Counted from the stretch's first letter, positions 9,057-18,203 are shown. The stretch: 64,000 nucleotides of DNA from Pseudoalteromonas sp. 0303 (GCF_013349995.1 NZ_JABVXF010000001.1:124001-188000); one strand, 5' to 3'. The notes: a model not told the origin generated them from the letters alone. Translations and numbers: made by a program.

Positions 9057-9980
9057 TTATTTAGCAAGTGGGCTCACATAGCCGTCTGGTTTTAGTGCTA
9101 AAACATCGCAGTCAAGGCTATCAATAACATGCTCTGCTGTGTTACCGACAAGCGCTGCACTTAAGCCAGTACGTCCAACTGTACCTATCACTACTAATTC
9201 GCTGTTGAGGCGTGCAGCCACATCAGGAATAACATCTTCTGGTAAGCCTTCTTCAATGTGGCAATGAGCTTTATCAATATCAAACCCTTCAGCTAATGAA
9301 AGCGTTGATTCAAAGTGATGTTTTTTAACTGATTCGTTATAAACACCTGGGTTGAATTCAGGGATTTCAATAGCGATATTAACTGGAGTTGCTGGGTAGG
9401 CATTCACAAGGTTAAGCGTTGCGTTGGCCAAATCACAAATGAAACGAGCGTCATTGATAATACGCTTGTTAAGTTCAAGGTGTTGTTCATTTTCACTCAC
9501 TGCGTTTACAGCAGCTAAAATATTGCCTTTTGCCGGCCACTCTTTCTCTTTAACAAGTAAAACTGGAGCAGGGCACTTACGAATGAGGTGCCAGTCAGTT
9601 GGGGTGAAAATAACAGACTTAAGTGTATCGTGTTGATGAGTGCCTTTGACAACAAGGTCAAAACCATCGTTGATCACGGTATTGATAATGGCTTCGTAAG
9701 GGCGGTTATGCCAAACCACACAGCTATCAATGGTAAGCTCTGGATAAAGTGCAATTTGTTCATTTAACCATTCTTGGCGGTCTTTTATGACGGCTTCGCG
9801 CATTGCTTCACGCTCATCAGCAGAAAGCATTGTGGTCATTTCATAAGAGAAGTCGTAGATACTGAGGAAAGCGGTGATGGTCGCGCCAGATTTTTTGGCT
9901 AGATCAATTGAGCGGCTTAAACTGTGTTGCTGCTCTTTGGTTGGGTCTATAACTGCTAAAATTCGTTTAATTGCGTCCAT
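9057..9980 (-). CDS. uspE: Universal stress protein UspE
   Basis: 307-residue cytosolic protein with two tandem Usp domains: residues ~1-150 begin MDAIKRILAVIDPTKEQ, and a second copy starts near GNILAAVNAVSENEQH and ends with the ATP-loop-like VVIGTVGRTGLSAALVGNTAE. The ATG at 9980 is preceded by AAGGAG at ideal spacing. A longer in-frame reading up to 10058 is upstream non-coding sequence and was rejected. UspE members support stress survival, adhesion and motility in Escherichia coli. Its position directly downstream of fnr on the same strand is the standard arrangement. A TTGAT-TTAA-CGCAA motif 86 bases upstream suggests FNR control. Confidence 0.95.
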   Translation of the reverse strand: MDAIKRILAVIDPTKEQQHSLSRSIDLAKKSGATITAFLSIYDFSYEMTTMLSADEREAMREAVIKDRQEWLNEQIALYPELTIDSCVVWHNRPYEAIINTVINDGFDLVVKGTHQHDTLKSVIFTPTDWHLIRKCPAPVLLVKEKEWPAKGNILAAVNAVSENEQHLELNKRIINDARFICDLANATLNLVNAYPATPVNIAIEIPEFNPGVYNESVKKHHFESTLSLAEGFDIDKAHCHIEEGLPEDVIPDVAARLNSELVVIGTVGRTGLSAALVGNTAEHVIDSLDCDVLALKPDGYVSPLAK

Positions 9981-10065
9981 GTGCTGCTCCTTAACTGTTC
10001 CGCAAAAAGTAGTACTTTGAGTGTAACCTAAATTTAGAACAGTTAAAGGGGCAAACAATATAAAG

Positions 10066-10079
10066 TTGCGTTAAATCAA
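10066..10079 (-). promoter_or_regulatory. Candidate FNR box upstream of uspE
   Basis: Read on the minus strand: TTGAT-TTAA-CGCAA, 8 of 10 matches to TTGAT-N4-ATCAA with a perfect first half-site. It is centred about 92 bases before the uspE ATG, in the gap between fnr and uspE. Confidence 0.5.
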
Positions 10080-10082
10080 ACT

Positions 10083-10817
10083 CTATTTACATTTAATCGC
10101 TGCTGTTGCTGCAAGCGCTTGCTGGTCCAAAATGGTGATAAATTTACCTTCAACCTTAATAAAACCGGCTTTTTGGAAGCGGCTTAAAAGGCGGCTAATT
10201 GTTTCAACAGTAAGGCCTAAATAATTACCGATTTCACCACGTGTCATGGTTAAACGGAATTCTTTACGTGAGAAACCACGTTCACCAAAACGCTCTGCAA
10301 GATTATAAATAAAACTGGCTAGACGCTCTTCAGCTGACTTTTTATTGAGTAACAATAACATTTCTTGGTCATAGTTAATTTCATTACTCATTAAACGCAT
10401 AATTTGTTGGCGTAGCTTAGGTAGTTTACCCGCTAATTCGTCTAGAGTATCGAATGGAATTTCACATACCATTGATGTTTCAAGGGCTTGTGAGAAGCTT
10501 TGATGAGCCATTTTGTTAATAGCATCGAAACCAACCAAATCACCAGCTAGATGAAAACCAGTAATTTGTTCATCACCTTGTTCAGACAAAGTATAAGACT
10601 TAAACGAGCCAGAGCGTACCGCATAAATGGCATTTAAGCTTTCGCCAGACTCAAATAAATAATCACCTTTATGCAGTGGTTTCTTACGTTCGATGATTTC
10701 ATCGAGACGATCCATTTCTTGACCGTTTAATGAAAATGGCAAACATAGCTGGCTGATACTGCAATTATTACAGCTAATTGTGCATAAGCCTTTTGACTTG
10801 TTTTGTGAGAAGTCCAT
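10083..10817 (-). CDS. fnr: Oxygen-sensing transcriptional regulator FNR (EtrA/FNR type)
   Basis: Global regulator that binds DNA as a dimer when its [4Fe-4S] cluster is intact under low oxygen. The 244 residues show the cluster cysteines C16, C19, C25 ([11 protein letters not shown]) and C118 (MVCEIPF). A cyclic-nucleotide-binding-like core at ~30-145, a dimer helix and a C-terminal HTH (~195-225) follow. The recognition helix contains [11 protein letters not shown], the Glu-x-x-Ser-Arg pattern that reads TTGAT half-sites. An extra Cys at 12 is present. The ATG at 10817 lies 38 bases after the TauE/SafE-family gene, so fnr may be read through from the ccoHIS operon as well as from its own promoter. 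Four FNR-like boxes in this window are plausible targets. Confidence 0.97.
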   Translation of the reverse strand: MDFSQNKSKGLCTISCNNCSISQLCLPFSLNGQEMDRLDEIIERKKPLHKGDYLFESGESLNAIYAVRSGSFKSYTLSEQGDEQITGFHLAGDLVGFDAINKMAHQSFSQALETSMVCEIPFDTLDELAGKLPKLRQQIMRLMSNEINYDQEMLLLLNKKSAEERLASFIYNLAERFGERGFSRKEFRLTMTRGEIGNYLGLTVETISRLLSRFQKAGFIKVEGKFITILDQQALAATAAIKCK

Positions 10818-10855
10818 ACATCAAATCCATTCAAATAAGTTAACAACCAGTAAGA

Positions 10856-11527
10856 TTAATGAATTAGCTTATCGGTTGCTATAATTAATAAGTATATACC
10901 GTACCATATTATTACGCTGCCTAGAATAACCCTAGTCCAAACATGGTTGAAAATAGTGTTAATTTTTTGGCTGACGAGTCCTACGCTTATCATCGCAGGA
11001 AAGGTGCCTAACGCGAAAAATAACATCACACCTGCACCATGTGATGCTGATGGGCTAGTCAGTGCCCAGGTTAGCGCTGAATAAACTAATCCACAGGGCA
11101 ACCAGCCCCACAAAGCGCCATAGAGTAGGGCTTTTGGGGTAGTATCGACCGGTAATAAATAACGATTAAGTTTAGCTAAATGCTGCCATACTAGGGTTTT
11201 GCCAAGTTTTTCTAGCCACTGTAGAGTTGCCGCTAAACGCATAATGTAAACCCCAACAAGGAGCATAAAAATACCACTCAAAAACGACAACGCTATCGAT
11301 ATAGAAGTATTTTGCGCTGCAAAGCGACTACTAATTCCTGCTACAAGAGCACCGGCAAGCATGTAACTTAGTGCGCGGCCTAGGTTATAAGCAACTGAAA
11401 AGCTCACTGCACGGTTTTTGTTGGCGGCAAGTTGTAAACTACTGGCAATGCCACCACACATCGCTAGGCAATGACCACTACCTAACAAGCCCATTATAAA
11501 TGCACTAATAAACAGCGGATCAATCAT
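10856..11527 (-). CDS. TauE/SafE- or DsbD-like membrane protein of the cbb3 maturation operon
   Basis: 223-residue inner-membrane protein with about six hydrophobic segments. The first helix pair contains GSGHCLAMCGG (residues ~17-27), the conserved HCxxMCGG motif of the DsbD_2/SafE-like group that follows ccoS in many gammaproteobacteria, and a later helix contains WGWLPCGLVYSAL. The paired Cys in membrane helices suggest a role in copper or thiol handling for oxidase assembly; this is inferred from family and position. The ATG at 11527 overlaps the last 8 bases of ccoS, indicating translational coupling. Downstream is fnr after 38 bases. Confidence 0.85.
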   Translation of the reverse strand: MIDPLFISAFIMGLLGSGHCLAMCGGIASSLQLAANKNRAVSFSVAYNLGRALSYMLAGALVAGISSRFAAQNTSISIALSFLSGIFMLLVGVYIMRLAATLQWLEKLGKTLVWQHLAKLNRYLLPVDTTPKALLYGALWGWLPCGLVYSALTWALTSPSASHGAGVMLFFALGTFPAMISVGLVSQKINTIFNHVWTRVILGSVIIWYGIYLLIIATDKLIH

Positions 11528-11687
11528 TACTTTTGTTGTGCTGCTCTTTATCGTCTTCGAACAGGATACTGTGGCCCTGTTTGTTTAAGTCAGAAAATTG
11601 TTCGCTTTTTACAGCCCAAAAGAATACCCCAATGGCAATTAGCACAAATAAAATGGCAATTGGGATAAGCATGTAGATGATACTCAT
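11520..11687 (-). CDS. ccoS: cbb3-type oxidase assembly protein CcoS
   Basis: Small 55-residue inner-membrane protein needed for full cofactor insertion into cbb3 oxidase in other bacteria. It begins MSIIYMLIPIAILFVLIAIG, a single N-terminal helix, followed by FFWAVKSEQFSDLNKQGHSI, the conserved CcoS tail with the GxxILFEDD acidic end. The ATG overlaps the ccoI stop in the ATGA configuration (11684-11687), so it is translationally coupled. A longer in-frame reading to 11759 runs inside ccoI and was rejected. Confidence 0.93.
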   Translation of the reverse strand: MSIIYMLIPIAILFVLIAIGVFFWAVKSEQFSDLNKQGHSILFEDDKEQHNKSND

Positions 11688-14059
11688 AGTTTTAATAACC
11701 TTAATGAGTTGGTAATAACCAAAATGGAGCTTGCAGACATACCAATTACAGCCATCCAAGGAGCAACGAGCCCAAGGGCTGCCAGTGGTAAAATCGAACC
11801 ATTGTAAATAAGTGATAATGCCAAGTTTTGCTTAACAATACGGCGCGTCTTTTTCGAGACAGTAAGCAAATGCTCTATGGCTGTTAGATCACTATTGAGT
11901 AATACCACATCGGCACTATTTTTGGAAATATCAGCGCCGGTTTCCATCGCAATAGATAAATGGGCACTGGCAAATACTGGGCTGTCATTCACGCCATCAC
12001 CCACCATAGCAACAATGGCACCTTTACTTGCAAGTGCTTCGACATGGGTTTGTTTGTCACGAGGGCTACATGCAGCATGCACGGTATCTAAATTGAGCTG
12101 TTTTGCAATTCGCTCACCACTGTTAGAGGCATCGCCCGTTAACATATGGCACTTAATTTGTTGCGAATGAAGTGTAGTAATCAATTTTTCTGCGTTATTA
12201 CGTAGGCTGTCGGCTAAGTAAAAACGCGCAATGACTTGTTTATCGATATATAAGGTTGCTTGAGCATCTGCTTTTTCGGTATCAAACCAACCGCTTTTAC
12301 CTATCGCAAGGTGCTGATCATTGAGTAAAGCGGTAATGCCTTTACCCGGTTCGATAGTCACATTTTCAATAGGGTTCACTGTGTCGTTGAAACCAGCGAA
12401 TGCATTAGCAATAGGGTGCTCAGAGAAACTTTCAAGTTGCGCTGCTAAGCGTAATGCATCAGCTTCACTGTATTGGGTGTTAACTAGTTCAACGCGTTCA
12501 ATGGTAAAGCGACCTTGCGTTAAGGTACCTGTTTTATCAAACGCGATATCTGTTAATTGTGGTAGCGTTTCTAACACATGGGCTTGTTTAATTAAAATTC
12601 CACGCTTCGTAAGGCTGGCTACAGCGCACGTGAGAGCGGTTGGAATTGCTAAGCTAAGCGCACAAGGGCAGGTTGCAACAAGTACAGAAATAGTAACCCA
12701 AAAGGCATGCTCGGGGTCTATTTGATACCAACCAATTGCTGTTATTGAGGCAAACACTAATAAACAGGCAACAAACCACTGCGCTACTTTATCTGTTATC
12801 TCAACTAATCGCGGGCGCTTAGTTAACGCTGTGTGTTGTAACTTAATAATTTGATTAAGCAGGGTATTTTGACCGATTTTGTTGATCTCAATACTGATCA
12901 CGCCATCATGGTTGATCGTTCCTGCGTAAACTTGATGGCTGACAAACTTATTAACGGGTTGATGCTCGCCAGTCATCATGGCTTCATCAACGGTTGTTTG
13001 ACCTTTTGTAACAATACCATCAGCAGGAATTGTCTCGCCTGCTTTGATTAATACAATATCACCCAGTTTTAGTTTTTTAGCCGCAATTATCGATTCTTGG
13101 TTATTCTCATCGATAATACGAGCTGTAAGTGGCAGTAACTTTTGCAAGTTAGCGGTAAATTCACTGGCTTTTAAACGAGCTCTAAATTCTAAATATTTAC
13201 CTAATAATAATAAGAAGGTAAACATACAGATAGATTCAAAATAAACTTCGCCAACCGACATTAATGTGGCATAACAGCTTGCCCCATAAGCACCAAAAAT
13301 AGCTAATGAGACGGGTAAGTCCATATTCAGCTGTTTGGCTTTTAAACCATTAATGGCATTGGTTAAGAATGGTAGGGCACTATAAAGAATAACTGGAGAA
13401 GCAAGCACTAAGCTTATCCAACGAAAATACTGCTCGAAGTTCTCTTCCATGCCCGAAAACATGCCAAAATACATAGCAAAGGCGAACATCATAACTTGCA
13501 TGGTCATCAGACCCGCAACCCCTAAACGGCGGATGTAGGCTTTTGCGGCTTGTTGTTTTTGACTCGCTTCAAGATCTGCTTGAAATGGATAGGCTTTATA
13601 GCCGATTTCGTGTAATGAGGTGATAATTTGGCTAAGCGGTGTAACCGATTTATCCCACTGGATCATGGCACGGTTGGTTGAAGTATTTACATCAACACGT
13701 TTGATTGCTTTTAAGTTAAGTAGTTGTTTTTCGATTAACCAAGCACAGGCAGCACAGGTGATGCCTTCAACTGTTAATAGTACTTCTGATAAATCATTAG
13801 TGGCTGAAATAAACTCATCTTGAATATCTTCGTTATCGTAACTTTTAATCAACTCGAGTTGCTCTGGAACAAGTTGTTCAACTTTACCAGAGCGCACAGT
13901 TCTAAATTTATAGTAATCGGTCATGCCTTGGGCGACGATATTCTCAGCAACCGTTTGGCAACCAATACAACACATAGGTTGTGCCTTACCGTCTATTTCG
14001 ACAGTCGCATTAAAGCCTTTTGGCACACTTTCAAGACAATGAAAGCAATTATCGGACAT
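11684..14059 (-). CDS. ccoI: Copper-translocating P-type ATPase CcoI/FixI
   Basis: 791-residue inner-membrane P1B-type ATPase that exports Cu(I) for assembly of the cbb3 oxidase. An N-terminal Cys-rich zinc-ribbon-like stretch (C5-x2-C8 and CCIGC at 30-34) is followed by an HMA copper-binding domain with TCAAC (C102, C105). Eight helices, the intramembrane CPC motif at about residue 464, the phosphorylation motif DKTGTLT at about 507 and GDGVNDSP in the hinge complete the family set. The Cys-rich start is typical of the CcoI/FixI subgroup rather than detoxifying CopA. The start at 14059 is 9 bases after ccoH; the stop overlaps ccoS. Confidence 0.96.
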   Translation of the reverse strand: MSDNCFHCLESVPKGFNATVEIDGKAQPMCCIGCQTVAENIVAQGMTDYYKFRTVRSGKVEQLVPEQLELIKSYDNEDIQDEFISATNDLSEVLLTVEGITCAACAWLIEKQLLNLKAIKRVDVNTSTNRAMIQWDKSVTPLSQIITSLHEIGYKAYPFQADLEASQKQQAAKAYIRRLGVAGLMTMQVMMFAFAMYFGMFSGMEENFEQYFRWISLVLASPVILYSALPFLTNAINGLKAKQLNMDLPVSLAIFGAYGASCYATLMSVGEVYFESICMFTFLLLLGKYLEFRARLKASEFTANLQKLLPLTARIIDENNQESIIAAKKLKLGDIVLIKAGETIPADGIVTKGQTTVDEAMMTGEHQPVNKFVSHQVYAGTINHDGVISIEINKIGQNTLLNQIIKLQHTALTKRPRLVEITDKVAQWFVACLLVFASITAIGWYQIDPEHAFWVTISVLVATCPCALSLAIPTALTCAVASLTKRGILIKQAHVLETLPQLTDIAFDKTGTLTQGRFTIERVELVNTQYSEADALRLAAQLESFSEHPIANAFAGFNDTVNPIENVTIEPGKGITALLNDQHLAIGKSGWFDTEKADAQATLYIDKQVIARFYLADSLRNNAEKLITTLHSQQIKCHMLTGDASNSGERIAKQLNLDTVHAACSPRDKQTHVEALASKGAIVAMVGDGVNDSPVFASAHLSIAMETGADISKNSADVVLLNSDLTAIEHLLTVSKKTRRIVKQNLALSLIYNGSILPLAALGLVAPWMAVIGMSASSILVITNSLRLLKL

Positions 14060-14068
14060 TAGAGTTTA

Positions 14069-14560
14069 CTACTTATATTCAGGGCTAATCGAAATCGTTT
14101 TATCAGTTGGCAAAATAACATCTTCTTTAAGTTTCCAACTGTTATCGATTGGTTCAATAAACACTGTGTATGCACCGTCAACATGGGTGTCGAGTAGGGC
14201 GGTAAAATCGCCATGGGCGTTTTTCATTAGGCTTACATCAAAGTCATTGGCTTTAATGGTGCGATGATAAAATGACATTTTTAAAGAATGAACATTGCTT
14301 GCATCACCCTTGGTGAAAGTGAAAGTTACTTTGTCGCCTGCAACATTTAAATCGCCATGTAAATAAAGTGCTTTTGCTTTATTAAATTTGCTGAGTTCAA
14401 GGTTAATTGCTTTGCCTTTTTTATAGTAATCATCTACAACCATATCTGGGCCGTTGCCAATTGCCATATAAATAAGACCAGCACATCCGATGATGGCTGC
14501 AAGAGGAAAAGAGATTAAAAACCATGGCCAAAAGTTTTTATACCAAGGAGTGGGTTTCAT
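14069..14560 (-). CDS. ccoH: cbb3 oxidase assembly protein CcoH/FixH
   Basis: 163-residue inner-membrane protein with one N-terminal helix (residues ~10-32, FWPWFLISFPLAAIIGCAGL). It has the FixH signature DYYKKGKAINLELSKFNKA and a periplasmic beta-domain of ~110 residues. FixH/CcoH is required for stable cbb3 oxidase and works with the CcoI copper pump encoded next. First gene of ccoH-ccoI-ccoS-tauE/safE; ccoG, often found ahead of ccoH, is absent here. Upstream (14647-14660) is a good FNR-like box directly after the ccoP terminator, so this operon probably has its own oxygen-controlled promoter. Confidence 0.92.
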   Translation of the reverse strand: MKPTPWYKNFWPWFLISFPLAAIIGCAGLIYMAIGNGPDMVVDDYYKKGKAINLELSKFNKAKALYLHGDLNVAGDKVTFTFTKGDASNVHSLKMSFYHRTIKANDFDVSLMKNAHGDFTALLDTHVDGAYTVFIEPIDNSWKLKEDVILPTDKTISISPEYK

Positions 14561-14620
14561 AGTACTTATACCTTTAAAAACGTTGTACGCATTTTATCGG
14601 ATTTAAAAGCAAAAGACTAA

Positions 14621-14648
14621 AAAAAAGCCTCCAGATGGAGGCTTTTTT
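14621..14648. terminator. Terminator between ccoP and ccoH
   Basis: Stem AAAAAAGCCTCC / GGAGGCTTTTTT with loop AGAT. On the minus strand it follows ccoP and separates ccoNOQP from ccoHIS; T runs exist on both strands. Confidence 0.92.
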
Positions 14649-14660
14649 GATCTTAATTAA
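14647..14660. promoter_or_regulatory. Candidate FNR box upstream of ccoH
   Basis: TTGAT-CTTA-ATTAA, 9 of 10 matches to TTGAT-N4-ATCAA, 87 bases before the ccoH ATG and partly overlapping the T run of the ccoP terminator. The distance is almost the same as for the uspE box. Confidence 0.55.
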
Positions 14661-14709
14661 TCTATTGAATTAAAAGATTAATTGTTTATACATTTTATTA
14701 ACCGCGAGG

Positions 14710-15675
14710 TTATTTATCTTGCGATAAGCTGTAAACGTACGCTGTTAATAAGTGAACTTTATCTTCACCTAAAATGTCTTTCCATGCTGGCATTACACCT
14801 GCGCGGCCATTGATTAGTGTTTCTTCAACAGCACGTTTAGAACCACCGTATAACCAGATGTTATCTGTTAGGTTAGGTGCACCAAATGGTAAGTTGTGTG
14901 CAACTGAACCTTTACCGTCAGCACCGTGACACGCAGCACACATTGCAAACTTAGCAGCACCTGCAGCAGCGTCTTTTTGGTTAACAGTACGGCCTGAAAG
15001 GCTAAGTACGTGAGCAGTCATTTCTTTAATGCCTTGCTCGCCAAGTGCATCACCCCAAGGTGGCATCGCAGCAACACGACCGTAAAGAAGTGTTTCTTTG
15101 ATCTTGTCTGGTGTACCGCCGTATAACCAATCGTTATCCGTTAGGTTAGGGAAGCCTTGACCACCACGTGCATCTGAACCATGACATTGTGCACAGTTTT
15201 GTGAGAATAAACGTTGACCAATCTCAAGCGCTTTTTCATCTTTAACTAGTGTTTCAATATCTTGTTTTGCGAATGACTCAAAGATTGGGCCAAAACGCTC
15301 ATCAGCAGCGATAAATTCTTGGTCTAATTGAACGTTCTCACCGTTAGCTAATGCTTGTTCAGTCGCTTCTTTAGACTCAGCTAAAGAAGTAATACCTTGG
15401 TTAGAACTTGTCCATTTACCTAAACCTTCCCAGTTACCTAAACCTGGGTAAGCAGCTAGGTAGTATACAGACCAAATGAATGTCGCGAAGAACATGTAAG
15501 TCCACCATTTAGGTAGTGGGTTGTTTAGTTCTTCAATGCCGTCAAACTCGTGACCACAGCTTTCGCCTTCTTTAACACCTGTGTAGTTTTTTAAGTTCCA
15601 CAGAAGTAGGCCGAAGATGATAGCAAGACACGCTAGGGTTAATACGATAACCCATATACTCCAAAAGCTAGTCAT
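14710..15675 (-). CDS. ccoP: cbb3-type cytochrome c oxidase subunit III (CcoP), dihaem
   Basis: 321-residue membrane-anchored dihaem cytochrome c that passes electrons to CcoO/CcoN. Two N-terminal helices (~5-27 and ~57-76) are followed by a periplasmic part with two c-type haem sites, CAQCH at 161-165 and CAACH at 246-250. Each is followed by a conserved NLTDN-WLYGG segment and by a Met-containing axial-ligand region (AAMPPWGD and GVMPAWKD). The ATG overlaps the ccoQ stop as ATGA (15672-15675). Last gene of ccoNOQP, closed by the terminator at 14621-14648. Confidence 0.97.
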   Translation of the reverse strand: MTSFWSIWVIVLTLACLAIIFGLLLWNLKNYTGVKEGESCGHEFDGIEELNNPLPKWWTYMFFATFIWSVYYLAAYPGLGNWEGLGKWTSSNQGITSLAESKEATEQALANGENVQLDQEFIAADERFGPIFESFAKQDIETLVKDEKALEIGQRLFSQNCAQCHGSDARGGQGFPNLTDNDWLYGGTPDKIKETLLYGRVAAMPPWGDALGEQGIKEMTAHVLSLSGRTVNQKDAAAGAAKFAMCAACHGADGKGSVAHNLPFGAPNLTDNIWLYGGSKRAVEETLINGRAGVMPAWKDILGEDKVHLLTAYVYSLSQDK

Positions 15676-15857
15676 TTCTCAGACTCCTTTTCCTCGTTAG
15701 AGATTGTGTTGTTGTGTTTTTTTTCATCTTCAAATATGGCATTAGCAGCGTTATCAAATCGGCTTTTGCTACGCTTGCTGTATGCCCATACAACAATCAC
15801 AATAAACAGTACTAAAATTACCAGAGTCAAAATGCCTCTGTATGTTCCGTAATCCAT
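15672..15857 (-). CDS. ccoQ: cbb3-type oxidase subunit CcoQ
   Basis: 61-residue single-helix protein (residues ~7-26, GILTLVILVLFIVIVVWAYS) with a basic then acidic cytosolic tail, the usual shape of CcoQ/FixQ, which stabilises the core complex. It starts 5 bases after ccoO and overlaps ccoP by 4 bases. Confidence 0.92.
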   Translation of the reverse strand: MDYGTYRGILTLVILVLFIVIVVWAYSKRSKSRFDNAANAIFEDEKKHNNTISNEEKESEK

Positions 15858-15862
15858 AATAA

Positions 15863-16537
15863 TTACTTCAAGTGTGTGCCAAGCTGTTGTAAGTACGCGA
15901 TTAGAGCTTGCATTTCAGTTGCGCCTTCACCATTGTTCATGGCTTCGATTTTCGCAATGTCAGCTTTTAGCTCTTCGTCACTTCCGTAACCTTTACCGTC
16001 GTAACGGTCGCTTGCTTTGTCGATTCCGAAGCTATCACGGAATACTTGAAGCTTTTTAAGTGTATGGGTCGTATCGACTCTGTTTTCGTCTAACCAAGGA
16101 AACGCTGGCATGTTTGACTCAGGAACCACAGCACGTGGGTCCATTAAGTGAGCATGGTGCCAATCGTCTGAGTAACGCTCACCAACACGAGCTAGGTCAG
16201 GACCAGTACGCTTAGAACCCCATTGGAATGGGTGATCCCATACTGATTCACCAGCTACAGAGTAGTGACCGTAACGCTCAACCTCGTCACGGAAAGGACG
16301 AATCATTTGTGAGTGACAGTTGTAACAACCTTCACGCACGTAGATATCACGACCTTCCATTTCTAACGCTGTAAGAGGGCGTAAGCCATCAACAGGTTTA
16401 GTCGTATCGTCTTGGAACATTAGTGGAGTAATCTCAACTAACGCACCAAAGCTGATTGCAAAGACAGTCAAGATAGCCATTAGGCCAACGTTCTTTTCGA
16501 CTATTTCGTGTTTGTTTTGTGAATTATTATTGCTCAT
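15863..16537 (-). CDS. ccoO: cbb3-type cytochrome c oxidase subunit II (CcoO), monohaem
   Basis: 224-residue monohaem cytochrome c anchored by one N-terminal helix (~18-40, [20 protein letters not shown]). The haem site CYNCH occurs at residues ~72-76 inside [20 protein letters not shown], the family hallmark. The probable axial Met lies in [10 protein letters not shown]. It transfers electrons from CcoP to the binuclear centre. The ATG at 16537 has GGAG at 7 bases. Second gene of the operon, 12 bases after ccoN. Confidence 0.97.
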   Translation of the reverse strand: MSNNNSQNKHEIVEKNVGLMAILTVFAISFGALVEITPLMFQDDTTKPVDGLRPLTALEMEGRDIYVREGCYNCHSQMIRPFRDEVERYGHYSVAGESVWDHPFQWGSKRTGPDLARVGERYSDDWHHAHLMDPRAVVPESNMPAFPWLDENRVDTTHTLKKLQVFRDSFGIDKASDRYDGKGYGSDEELKADIAKIEAMNNGEGATEMQALIAYLQQLGTHLK

Positions 16538-16549
16538 CGTGCTACTCCA

Positions 16550-17983
16550 TTATGCCAATTGTGCGTCAGCGTCTAATTGAAGCGAATCTTTCTTCGCTGC
16601 AATAGTACGATAAACGTTGTAAGCCATAATTAGCATACCTGTTACGATGAATACACCGCCTAGGAAACGCATGATATAGAACGGATACGAAGCTTCTAAT
16701 GACTGTACAAAGCTGTACATTAACGTACCGTCTGAGTTTACTGCACGCCACATTAGACCTTGCATTACACCTGAGATCCACATTGCTACGATGTATAGAA
16801 CAACACCAACAGTGTGTAACCAGAAGTGCGTGTTAACTAGTTTAACACTGTACATACGGCCTTGTGAGAATAGTGCAGGGATTAGGTGATAGATAGCACC
16901 GATAGAAATCATTGCAACCCAACCTAGTGCACCTGAGTGTACGTGACCTACAGTCCAGTCTGTGTAGTGAGAAAGCGCGTTAACTGACTTAATAGCCATC
17001 ATTGGGCCTTCGAACGTAGACATACCGTAGAAAGATAGAGAAACAACTAAGAAACGAAGTACTGGGTCAGTACGTAGTTTATGCCATGCACCTGATAACG
17101 TCATGATACCGTTGATCATACCACCCCAAGATGGAACGAATAGGATAACTGACATAACCATACCTAAGCTTTGCGTCCAGTCTGGAAGCGCAGTGTAGTG
17201 TAGGTGGTGAGGACCTGCCCAGATGTATAAAGAAACAAGAGCCCAGAAGTGAACTACCGATAAACGGTAAGAATAAACAGGGCGACCTGCTTGTTTTGGT
17301 ACGAAGTAGTACATCATACCTAAGAAACCAGCAGTTAATAAGAAACCAACAGCGTTGTGACCGTACCACCACTGAACCATTGCATCTACAGCACCTGCGT
17401 AGATAGAGTATGATTTAGTTAGTGAAACAGGAATTGCCATGCTGTTTACAATGTGTAAAACGGCAACAGTAATGATGAAACCAGCGTAGAACCAGTTCGC
17501 AACATAGATGTGCGATACTTTACGCTTGATTAACGTACCAAAAAATACAACTGCGTAAGTTACCCAAACAACGGCGATAAGAATATCGATTGGCCATTCA
17601 AGTTCTGCGTATTCTTTTGAGCTTGTGATACCTAAAGGTAAGGTAATCGCTGCTAGTACGATAACAAGTTGCCAACCCCAGAAGGTGAAGGCTGCTAGTT
17701 TATCTGAGAAAAGGCGCGTTTGACATGTACGTTGTACGACGTAATAAGACGTCGCAAAAAGTGCACTTGTACCAAATGCGAAAATTACTGCGTTCGTGTG
17801 TAACGGACGTAGTCGAGAGTAAGTTAACCATGGTGTATCAAAGTTAAGTGCTGGCCAAGCTAATTGGGCAGCAATCAGAACCCCAACACTCATGCCAACG
17901 ATGCCCCAAATCACTGTCATAATAGCGAATTGGCGTACAACTTTATAATTGTACTCAGTTTGTGATGCTACTGTTTGGCTCAT
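16550..17983 (-). CDS. ccoN: cbb3-type cytochrome c oxidase subunit I (CcoN)
   Basis: 477-residue catalytic subunit with about twelve helices. It binds haem b, haem b3 and CuB and reduces oxygen with high affinity. Conserved ligand regions are visible: [13 protein letters not shown] (low-spin haem His), [10 protein letters not shown] (CuB His), GPHHLHY (CuB His pair) and HVHSGALGW (haem b3 and b His). The ATG at 17983 has GGAAG seven bases upstream. A longer in-frame reading up to 18031 starts with non-family residues and was not used. First gene of ccoNOQP. The 5' region holds a leader hairpin, an inverted repeat and an FNR-like box (see 18027-18203), which fits induction at low oxygen. Confidence 0.98.
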   Translation of the reverse strand: MSQTVASQTEYNYKVVRQFAIMTVIWGIVGMSVGVLIAAQLAWPALNFDTPWLTYSRLRPLHTNAVIFAFGTSALFATSYYVVQRTCQTRLFSDKLAAFTFWGWQLVIVLAAITLPLGITSSKEYAELEWPIDILIAVVWVTYAVVFFGTLIKRKVSHIYVANWFYAGFIITVAVLHIVNSMAIPVSLTKSYSIYAGAVDAMVQWWYGHNAVGFLLTAGFLGMMYYFVPKQAGRPVYSYRLSVVHFWALVSLYIWAGPHHLHYTALPDWTQSLGMVMSVILFVPSWGGMINGIMTLSGAWHKLRTDPVLRFLVVSLSFYGMSTFEGPMMAIKSVNALSHYTDWTVGHVHSGALGWVAMISIGAIYHLIPALFSQGRMYSVKLVNTHFWLHTVGVVLYIVAMWISGVMQGLMWRAVNSDGTLMYSFVQSLEASYPFYIMRFLGGVFIVTGMLIMAYNVYRTIAAKKDSLQLDADAQLA

Positions 17984-18026
17984 TTTCTGGCTTCCGCTGC
18001 AATAAATGCGTTTTAGAAATGAATTA

Positions 18027-18047
18027 CCCACTTTTATTCAAAGTGGG
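18027..18047 (-). promoter_or_regulatory. Leader hairpin in the ccoN 5' region
   Basis: Perfect 8-bp stem CCCACTTT / AAAGTGGG with a 5-base loop, 44-64 bases before the ccoN ATG. No T run follows, so it is more likely an mRNA leader structure than a terminator. Confidence 0.55.
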
Positions 18048-18154
18048 GCCTACTATTACTTCACAAGCGTGTTACCTAAAGCCAACTTAGCGGTGCTAGC
18101 TTCAGAAAACAAACTCGAGAAACCCTTATTTTTGCGATGGAAATGATAAAATTT

Positions 18155-18177
18155 TTGACCTTAAAAAGATAGGTCAA
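18155..18177. promoter_or_regulatory. Inverted repeat TTGACCT-N9-AGGTCAA upstream of ccoN
   Basis: Perfect 7-bp arms with a 9-base A/T-rich spacer, about 170 bases upstream of ccoN and next to the FNR-like box. It has the size and symmetry of a dimeric regulator operator; one arm also resembles a -35 box for the minus strand. The binding protein is unknown. Confidence 0.45.
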
Positions 18178-18189
18178 TTGCATAAAATT

Positions 18190-18203
18190 ATGACATCAAT
18201 CAA
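18190..18203 (-). promoter_or_regulatory. Candidate FNR box upstream of ccoN
   Basis: Minus-strand TTGAT-TGAT-GTCAT, 8 of 10 matches to TTGAT-N4-ATCAA with a perfect first half-site. It lies 207 bases before the ccoN ATG, which implies a long leader. Confidence 0.42.

Noticed and set aside
9981-10058. N-terminal extension of uspE up to 10058
   Set aside because: The ATG at 9980 has an ideal AAGGAG and gives the family N-terminus; the extension covers the uspE promoter region.
11688-11759. N-terminal extension of ccoS
   Set aside because: It lies entirely within ccoI, and the ATGA overlap at 11684-11687 gives the family-typical start.
16566-17372. Frames antisense or shifted within ccoN
   Set aside because: Shadow frames of a strongly conserved gene; no translation signals.
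17984-18031. N-terminal extension of ccoN
   Set aside because: The ATG at 17983 has a good ribosome site; the extension reads through the leader hairpin.
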